Shown one piece after another: positions 58,362-64,000 of a DNA stretch of 64,000 nt. Position 1 is the stretch's first letter, and every line of letters begins with the position of its first letter. Origin of the DNA: Candidatus Poribacteria bacterium (lineage in GTDB: Bacteria > Poribacteria > WGA-4E > WGA-3G). The notes below the pieces were generated by a model. That model was not told where the DNA came from. It did no database searches and saw only the letters and a list, made by a program, of their open reading frames with translations. The position numbers and the translations under genes are program-made. The stretch lies in assembly GCA_028818995.1 (NCBI GenBank), contig JAPPMR010000105.1, forward strand, positions 5,299 to 69,298, in the 5' to 3' direction.

Positions 58362-59375
58362 CTACGTAGGACACGGGTTTTGACCAAGCAACGCATCCGC
58401 TAATTCAGAATGGACACGTAACACCATGTCAAAGTCCTCCCGCATCCGCTTCGGCATCTCAACGTATTTTTCGTTATCAGTCGCAGGACGAAAGGTTCCG
58501 CGTTTTTCAGGACGATACTGGATGTCTCCTGTCTCAACATCGATACGCCATTCTTCGTTGAAACTATAACGCCAGTTACCCTCAATACGCATACCACGAA
58601 ACGTCCGTTCCGCCTCCGGTGCGCGAAGCCTACGCTCAGGATATGGCTTCGGATACAACTGATACGACTGTGCCTCTTGGGGACGACGCTCCAACTTGCC
58701 TAACATACCGGCCCATTCAAGCTCCTTAATGCAATCACAAATCGTTGTCGAGCCAAACCGCGTCCAACCACGAAGCTGCTCTATGCTCACAGGCTCCGTT
58801 ATACCAGTCGTGAAATCTGAATGTATCTTCAACAGCATCCAGATCAACAATGACTTCCAACTAATGTCTCCCGCTAACAAACGCTCAAATAAACCACCAT
58901 ACCCACGAGGCATCGCACACTTCGCAGGTCTGCCGTCTCTATCTAATGGGACTAATTCTTCTTCGCAAAGATGATGCTTCAACTCAAACTTACTGGTCTT
59001 AAATCTACCGGAAAGACGCTTCAGCCATTTCTTGTCGGTCAAGCGAGAAAGTGCCTGCTGCACATATTGATGGGATACTGAAAACAACTTGCCGACTTCA
59101 CGTATCGATTTAGAATGGGATTTACCAAAATCCCAGTGAGAAAACGCATTGTAGCATTGATAGATCGCAGCATCAAACGCTTTTTCCGTGCCTTCCATCA
59201 AAGCATCTAACATGCTAAAGATTTGGAAGGGAACTTGCATCGTATCTTTTTGCGTTTCTAAAAATATGGACGGACGAGAAGGTTCGACCTCCTCATGTTT
59301 TAAACCATTTTCGTAAATGTCGGGATATATTTGGGTGTTTTGAACCCGATCATTTAAAATACCCGTTTTAACCAT
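58362..59375 (-). CDS. Predicted plasmid replication initiator (two winged-helix domains)
   Basis: 337 residues from the ATG at 59375 with GAGGT 6 bases upstream. WH1-like: SIREVGKLFSVSHQYVQQAL, then LTDKKWLKRLSG. WH2-like: PVSIEQLRGWTRFGSTTICD, then ELEWAGMLGKLERR. A basic and aromatic C-terminus follows (RYSFNEEWRIDVETGDIQYR). Two winged helices in tandem is the layout of RepA/RepE-type iteron-binding initiators, and three tandem iterons lie just past its 3' end. No sequence-level Rep family match is claimed. 11-bp repeats upstream may serve autoregulation. Confidence 0.6.
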   Translation of the reverse strand: MVKTGILNDRVQNTQIYPDIYENGLKHEEVEPSRPSIFLETQKDTMQVPFQIFSMLDALMEGTEKAFDAAIYQCYNAFSHWDFGKSHSKSIREVGKLFSVSHQYVQQALSRLTDKKWLKRLSGRFKTSKFELKHHLCEEELVPLDRDGRPAKCAMPRGYGGLFERLLAGDISWKSLLIWMLLKIHSDFTTGITEPVSIEQLRGWTRFGSTTICDCIKELEWAGMLGKLERRPQEAQSYQLYPKPYPERRLRAPEAERTFRGMRIEGNWRYSFNEEWRIDVETGDIQYRPEKRGTFRPATDNEKYVEMPKRMREDFDMVLRVHSELADALLGQNPCPT

Positions 59376-59413
59376 AATTGACCTCAATTTGAGGCAGAAA
59401 GAGTATAAAACAG

Positions 59414-59468
59414 AAAGTCCTGAAAAAGTCCTAAAAAAATCCCTAAAGAAAGTCCTAAAAAAATCCTT
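59414..59468 (-). repeat. TCCT/A-run repeats upstream of the Rep-like gene
   Basis: Five TCCT or TCCC words followed by A-runs occur at 11-, 11-, 13- and 11-base spacing on the plus strand. They lie 40-95 bases before the Rep-like ATG, a place for an operator bound by the initiator or for curved DNA. Confidence 0.5.
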
Positions 59469-59554
59469 GCTTTTTTATCTTATAATGTGTTATACTCTTA
59501 GTACCTGTTTAGCAGGTAACCGATTTTTAAGAATCCCAATCCTCAAAAAATCGT

Positions 59555-59609
59555 GCCGAACCTTGCTCTTGTAGGCCCAAGACATTTAGTGTCTTGGGTT
59601 TCGGCTTTT
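59555..59609 (+). terminator. Two-level hairpin terminator
   Basis: GCCGAA/TTCGGC encloses CCCAAGACA/TGTCTTGGG, followed by a short T-run on the plus strand. A -10-like TATACT near 59495 precedes it, so a short plus-strand RNA of about 100 bases divergent from rep is possible. Confidence 0.6.
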
Positions 59610-59998
59610 AAACTGAAACTATTACAATCATATTTTATGCTTACATGGACATGTTACGATTAATTCCAATTTTTAATCAACTTAAAAATCCATTAAAATG
59701 ACATAATTTTATGAAATTTGTTGAATTTGTTAAAAATTAGTGTATTAATCTCGCAGATTAAACTTAAAAAGACTCACCTTTATTCCCTTTCACAAATGAA
59801 ATTAAATAGGTCAAACAACCACCTGCTGTATCTGAGATCTTAGTGGAATTTGACAGACCAGACCCACATATCTGATCCGAATCGGGTCGCGTAAATCCAA
59901 AACAAGATAAATTGTGTCAGATAGCTTGTGGTAAGAAAGTCCCGGTAGTCTTGCTTTTGATATATCTCTTATTTTTTGATTGTCATTCATTGTTCATC
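59610..59998. other. Intergenic stretch
   Basis: About 390 AT-rich bases without a supported gene or firm structure. Confidence 0.3.
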
Positions 59999-60544
59999 CT
60001 ATGGGTGTGTGTTGGGGAGGGCTCTGAGTACCCAACGGATCATGTAATACAAGCCAAAAACAGCCAAAGGGATCAATAAACCTATGATCAATGAACCTAT
60101 GAGGTCCCATTCATCCCAGCCAGAGCCGTCATTACTTATTATAAGAATAAGGACTATAACGATTATCCCTGATATAGAACCGAGTAGACGGTATGCAAAC
60201 TTTCTATAATTCGGATCAAGAAAAAAACTTTTAAACATAAAGGGTTCTACTTTGTTAGTTGGTGGTTTGTATGCAGCGTCTGGATCGGGGTTTTCTTTTT
60301 TTTTTGAAATCCCTTTGATAATCAATTGAATTACTTTTCCTATAACGAAAGAGATGATCCAAAAGAAGAAAACAGATATAAGTTGCGCGGGCCAATATCG
60401 CGCACCTACAACAAGGGACGCAAGTGACCAGACAATACCTGCTGTAATGCCAATTGGACGCCAAATCGTGTGATTAGCTATGATGCCTATTATCAGTAAT
60501 AGCCATGCTACACCCATTAACATAGGGCTATACCTTCTTTCCAT
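59999..60544 (-). CDS. Integral membrane protein, unknown
   Basis: 181 residues with about five hydrophobic helices: MGVAWLLLIIGIIANHTIW, IGITAGIVWSLASLVVGARY, LISVFFFWIISFVIGKVIQL, GSISGIIVIVLILIISN and LIGSLIIGLLIPLAVFGLYY. A charged loop (KKKENPDPDAAYKPPTNKVE) separates helices 3 and 4. No family recognised. Confidence 0.7.
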   Translation of the reverse strand: MERRYSPMLMGVAWLLLIIGIIANHTIWRPIGITAGIVWSLASLVVGARYWPAQLISVFFFWIISFVIGKVIQLIIKGISKKKENPDPDAAYKPPTNKVEPFMFKSFFLDPNYRKFAYRLLGSISGIIVIVLILIISNDGSGWDEWDLIGSLIIGLLIPLAVFGLYYMIRWVLRALPNTHP

Positions 60545-60612
60545 TTAGTGCGATTCACCTTCATCTTTTCCACCTAAATAGTTCCAATCTCAGACACATA
60601 AATAGTGTGAAA

Positions 60613-61704
60613 TTACTCATCAACAGCCAATGTAATCGTTTCTGCTGTCAACAGTGCCCGCATGAGTTTAGGTATATCTGTCATCCATTTGAGTTGTTTT
60701 TGCACCGTGTTCTGCTGGCTTGCCAGCCAACTGAGGACTTGACTAATATGATAGGCATTTTGCACTGGGGCGAACGCCGCTGGCACCTGAGTGCTGGTTT
60801 TCGGATCAAGTGTCAAATCATTGTATTTCACATTCTTCTCTTTTTCTGTTCTATTGGTAAACTTACCGTCAACCCCTGTTTTAGCAATGTGGTAAGCTCT
60901 CGCAGCTGCGTGAATACCCCAGGTTTTGGAGACATCTTTTTCAAGCCACTGTTCAACCTGTCCTCGGTTCGGTTTGGATTCGGATAATCTCCTAAACACC
61001 TTTGTTTCATACCACCTTATCAGTCGTTCTTTTTCTTTTTCGACCTGACTGACTGCTAATTGATTTTGTAAGAAAGTTCTGATCGCATCAGGATCAAGCG
61101 AGTCTGTCCGGTGTATCTCTTTGAACTTTATATTGTCTCCGTAGACCATGCCATTTCCACAAATAAGACGATACCAGTAAAGATTGATTTCCAATGCTGC
61201 TGTTTTGTCAACCGAGTTCAGCGCGTTGACTGTAAGGTTGAGCGGATGCTTGTCGCCCGGATCAAAAAGCGTATTGGTGGGCAACTTGAAAATGTCACCG
61301 GGTAAGGTAAAACTGAACCACATACGCTCACCGAATTCTGTAAGACACAGTTCTGCGCTCAGCCTACTCAGATCGAACCCATTGTCTTTCATCACACACG
61401 CTAATGCGTTCAGAAGTTCTTGGTGTTGAACCAGTTGATATTTTTGAGAAACAGTTGAAACAGGCACCTGGACATGATCTGTATCCGGTAAAAGAGCATT
61501 ACTATGAGGCTTAATGCGATCTCTGACGATCATATTCATGTGTGGATTTACACCTTCGCCCTCTATAGCGCACGGAACTTTTTTAAAGTGTGGAACTTTC
61601 TGAAGCAGCTCACGTATAGACCCTTCCGTAACGTCCGTTTTTCTACTCAACCATTTTCGTTTACGTAAGGTGTGCCATCCTTGCCAATATGTCGTATTTG
61701 TCAT
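60613..61704 (-). CDS. DUF932-family phage/plasmid protein
   Basis: 363 residues with AAGGGG 9 bases before the ATG. It resembles DUF932 proteins (phage/plasmid-related, TIGR03299 type): PVSTVSQKYQLVQHQELLNA, CLTEFGERMWFSFTLPG, YWYRLICGNGMVYGDNIKFK. Such genes recur on plasmids and phages, where the role is unknown. The next gene upstream is the small winged-helix gene at 61848, 140 bases away. Confidence 0.75.
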   Translation of the reverse strand: MTNTTYWQGWHTLRKRKWLSRKTDVTEGSIRELLQKVPHFKKVPCAIEGEGVNPHMNMIVRDRIKPHSNALLPDTDHVQVPVSTVSQKYQLVQHQELLNALACVMKDNGFDLSRLSAELCLTEFGERMWFSFTLPGDIFKLPTNTLFDPGDKHPLNLTVNALNSVDKTAALEINLYWYRLICGNGMVYGDNIKFKEIHRTDSLDPDAIRTFLQNQLAVSQVEKEKERLIRWYETKVFRRLSESKPNRGQVEQWLEKDVSKTWGIHAAARAYHIAKTGVDGKFTNRTEKEKNVKYNDLTLDPKTSTQVPAAFAPVQNAYHISQVLSWLASQQNTVQKQLKWMTDIPKLMRALLTAETITLAVDE

Positions 61705-61847
61705 ACGAGAAACCCCTTATCTGTCACCATCCAGTGATTGGTAAGTAATTTGTTGGTTCATTTTGTATTGGAAATTCTCAAAGGAATCTGAACGGAATAC
61801 ATACAGAGAATAAATGTGTTGGAAATCTATCCATGGGATTATATATT

Positions 61848-62099
61848 CTACCTTGGAATTTGCCAGGCGTCTCCATGACTGTCAAAAGTTTCGACACAAC
61901 CATCTTGTTTGAGATTGTTGAGGATACATTTGACAATTTGAATCTCTGTAGGTGTTGTAAAGCCAAGTTCTTCACTGATATACCTTGTTTTAAGGTTAAG
62001 TGGTCCGATACTTTGGCGTTTAGCTAATACCCTTAATACAGCATTTTCAAGATCAAGAAGTGCAAGTCTTGCTTGGTCTTTCATTTCTTTTGGAGTCAT
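61848..62099 (-). CDS. Small winged-helix protein
   Basis: 83 residues from the ATG at 62099 with GGAGG 6 bases upstream. ARLALLDLENAVLRVLAKRQ, then RYISEELGFTTPTEIQIVKC and GCVETFDSHGDAWQIPR fit a helix-turn-helix with a wing. It is probably a transcription regulator. It precedes the DUF932 gene on the same strand. Confidence 0.6.
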   Translation of the reverse strand: MTPKEMKDQARLALLDLENAVLRVLAKRQSIGPLNLKTRYISEELGFTTPTEIQIVKCILNNLKQDGCVETFDSHGDAWQIPR

Positions 62100-62454
62100 A
62101 ATACCCTCCGTTGACAAGCCCTAAGTCACTAAATCTGCGCGGTTTAGCCACGCTGCGAACCTCTTTTAAGGATGGATGGCATGGCACTAAATAACATAGT
62201 CTTGTCTGCAGCAACAAACTTCTGTTGACTTATGTCAACACATAAGGTTGCCAAGCGTTGTAATATAATGTTTATGGGTGTGTCTCATCCTTAGACTGCA
62301 CCGAGATAACACCGGGGTTGTGTATAAACATTGTGACAGTCTACAGGGAGGGTTGACAGATTGTGTCAACGAAAGAGAAGAGTTTTAGGCAACTCGCCCT
62401 ATAGGGAGCTGGTCTCCATTTAACCTTTGAGAAAAAAGTTCTTTCAAGTATAAT

Positions 62455-62631
62455 GGAAACCAGCGCTGTCATATTGGTCTAATAATCGCTATGGCAGTGC
62501 TTAGCGTCGCTGGTGGTAGCACACCTGCGGCGCACCTAAAAAATTAGGAAGCAGCCCTGACGTAACTCACGCATCCGTGAATTGCTTACGTCAACATATA
62601 TTGTAGCGGATATACGAAATTTGTGCAACGA
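62455..62631 (+). ncRNA. Structured repeat element, copy B (possible ncRNA)
   Basis: Second copy of the element at 23017-23196, about 70% alike by eye. TTGAGA, 16 bases and TATAAT stand directly before it, a plausible promoter. Hairpins: CTGTCATA/TATGGCAG; GCGTCGC...GCGGCGC; TGACGTAA/TTACGTCA near the end. GGC-AG-TGCTT can pair with AAGCA-GCC. No gene follows on this strand. The flanks 62100-62454 and 62632-62904 hold nothing else I can name. Confidence 0.5.
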
Positions 62632-62904
62632 AAAAATTGAGTCAGGCTCAGAATCGGCACCATAAATGCGGAACTCAGCAGTGCAATCCCGCCAAAAATG
62701 TTGTAGCAACCTTCCTTCCTTGCATCTTGGGATAGACCGATGTTCTACTCGGTAAAACATCGTTAAATCAGTTTTTACGCGATTGTTTTACTCAGATGGT
62801 AGGTTTGCTTGCAGAGCACGTTATTCTGCGTAATTTAGTGAAAATAGCAATGTCTCGCCAACCTGATGGGTAGTCTGAAACAGAGGCGAAACTGAGTGGT
62901 TGGA

Positions 62905-64000
62905 TTAAGAGGTTTGTTCCCAAAATATGTTTTGGAAAAGGTTCTGGCATCGTGTCTGAAGCGTGAAGTTTGCAACTTCCCAACCATGTTGATATAGTAA
63001 GTCATATTCGTCTTCTGTTAGTTTCCTAAGGGTAGTTTCAAAATTTTCTGCAAAATGTGCGTCACTTGGTGACAAACTATTTTCTGTTAAATGATCAATC
63101 ATATCAACGTTCGTTCCCACCGCTTCTAATATTTTACGGCTATTATTCCCTATTTTGAAGTAAACTCCCGAATTTTTATTATTTTCAAAGTGATTTATTA
63201 GAGTGCGGGTTCTTAGACTTCTGACTTGATCCATTGAAATATCAATAAGTCGAATTGCGCTTTTCCAAAACTTTCCAGTGTGCTTTTTAGTGCCGATAGG
63301 ATTCGAAGCATCACTTACAACTAAAAAATTGCAATCATCCTGATATTTGCGTTTTTCTCCAATTTTGAAAAGAGGTTCTACTCCTAAATTTTCGTAGAGC
63401 CCTCCGTCCCAAAGATGAAGTTTCTTGAATTTCGGCTGAGTCTGAACTTGCGTTTTACCTTCATACTCATACCAACTGAATTTTCGTGTATCTAAGGTAA
63501 GTGGACCGACTAATCCCGGGTAAGCCGCCGATGCAACCATTGCATCGGCTAAAAGAATATCTGGGTTTTTGACATGATTTACAATATAGTCGCCCATCCT
63601 ACGTTGCGGGATAAAACGCCAGTTTTTGCCTGATTCATACGTAGTAGCGTTTATAGTCCATCGGGGTTGAGAAGGCAGATCATTAATGGTTCCAGAGATT
63701 TTCCAACAATCTTGAATGCTTTTAGATATTAAATTTGCTCTTTTTTGAAGAAGAGAGATCGGTTTGCGAATACCCCAGATGAATGCCTTGGTTTGAATAT
63801 CTTTTTTTGTAAAATAATATCGCGCTTGGGTAAGGCATTGCTGAAGGTAAAACTCACTACTTGGCCATTTGTATCCGGCAATTGAAAAAATCATTCCTGT
63901 TACAAGCGTTCCTCCAGATACAGTTGAAATACGCGTAATATTTTCCAAGAGTTTGTCCTCTGCAAGTCTACCAAGAACCCCCAAGTGAAAAACAGAAGCT
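62905..64000 (-). CDS. Patatin-like phospholipase (N-terminus cut by window edge)
   Basis: The frame is open to the right edge; text before the first visible Met reads ASVFHLGV, matching the patatin motif after the oxyanion-hole glycines. The nucleophile elbow is ISTVSGGTLVTG (Ser in VSGG). The dyad Asp is in LWDGGLYENLG. The C-terminal part ends near QTRCQNLFQNIF. Patatin-like lipases act on membrane phospholipids and are common effectors in anti-phage systems (for example CapV in CBASS), but no cyclase is visible here, as the window ends. Confidence 0.85.
   Translation of the reverse strand, partial: ASVFHLGVLGRLAEDKLLENITRISTVSGGTLVTGMIFSIAGYKWPSSEFYLQQCLTQARYYFTKKDIQTKAFIWGIRKPISLLQKRANLISKSIQDCWKISGTINDLPSQPRWTINATTYESGKNWRFIPQRRMGDYIVNHVKNPDILLADAMVASAAYPGLVGPLTLDTRKFSWYEYEGKTQVQTQPKFKKLHLWDGGLYENLGVEPLFKIGEKRKYQDDCNFLVVSDASNPIGTKKHTGKFWKSAIRLIDISMDQVRSLRTRTLINHFENNKNSGVYFKIGNNSRKILEAVGTNVDMIDHLTENSLSPSDAHFAENFETTLRKLTEDEYDLLYQHGWEVANFTLQTRCQNLFQNIFWEQTS

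Noticed and set aside
62550..62562. SRP RNA-like word GGAAGCAGCC in copy B of the repeat
   Set aside because: The GNRA tetraloop and symmetric loop of SRP RNA are missing, and copy A does not keep the word.

Overview
The window reads as part of a large extrachromosomal replicon (megaplasmid or phage-plasmid-like element) or a big integrated relative, from a bacterium of about 40-45% G+C. It has no rRNA, tRNA, ribosomal-protein or central-metabolism genes. It does have several replication and partition modules: ParA with a ribbon-helix-helix partner and a repeat-rich centromere-like tract; a predicted initiator with 21-bp tandem iterons; a primase-helicase; its own DnaE; two ParB-like proteins; a KfrA-like protein; its own sigma-70 factor; and a DUF932 protein. 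Lipoproteins, beta-barrel remnants and a TonB-like/VWA protein point to a Gram-negative cell envelope. Protein style suggests a Poribacteria-like host, but that is only an impression. No phage structural genes were seen.

Layout. 0-14 kb (minus strand) is a defence island. It holds a UvrD-like helicase-nuclease, a type III restriction-modification pair (Mod, Res), a PD-(D/E)XK-type nuclease, then QatB-like and QatC-like proteins and a gene cut by the left edge. Behind these lie a frameshifted AlbA_2/Schlafen-type gene and a serine protease-TPR protein. 14-15.2 kb is a partition cassette. 15.4-20.7 kb (plus) is a DNA-metabolism block (SRAP/YedK-like protein, small genes, DnaE). 20.9-24.6 kb holds secreted proteins and lipoproteins. 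24.7-27.9 kb is the primase-helicase. 28.7-31.6 kb is a TPR plus VWA pair. 31.9-32.4 kb is gene debris. 32.6-34.1 kb is a very AT-rich Kiwa-like defence pair. 34.1-38.4 kb has KfrA-like, ParB-like, HNH and lipoprotein genes around a broken IS3-type element. 39.3-42.5 kb (minus) is a tight operon of sigma factor, two unknowns and a beta-CASP nuclease. 42.6-43.6 kb (plus) is TPR plus a frameshifted GIY-YIG-like gene. 43.6-56.5 kb (minus) is a long run of small, mostly unknown genes separated by structured RNA spacers. 56.5-60 kb is a terminator, a probable origin region and a Rep-like gene. 60-64 kb has a membrane protein, DUF932, a small winged-helix protein, a repeated ncRNA-like element and a patatin-like phospholipase cut by the right edge.

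The most unusual signals are these. (1) Five intergenic, same-strand RNA elements at 45.7-55.8 kb fold as a 6-bp end stem plus a T-arm with a tRNA T-loop, with a small middle hairpin whose bases differ while pairing is kept: tRNA mimics without an anticodon arm. (2) The sigma factor ends in the sliding-clamp-binding motif QLSLF, which suggests replication-coupled transcription of the T4-late type. (3) A Qat-like core is linked to a nuclease, a type III restriction-modification system and a helicase-nuclease instead of the usual QatA and QatD. (4) A family of proteins sharing an LWLSD core occurs in the small-gene region. (5) Two diverged copies of a structured ncRNA-like element occur at 23.0 and 62.5 kb. 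All family assignments are by eye from motifs; no database search was possible.
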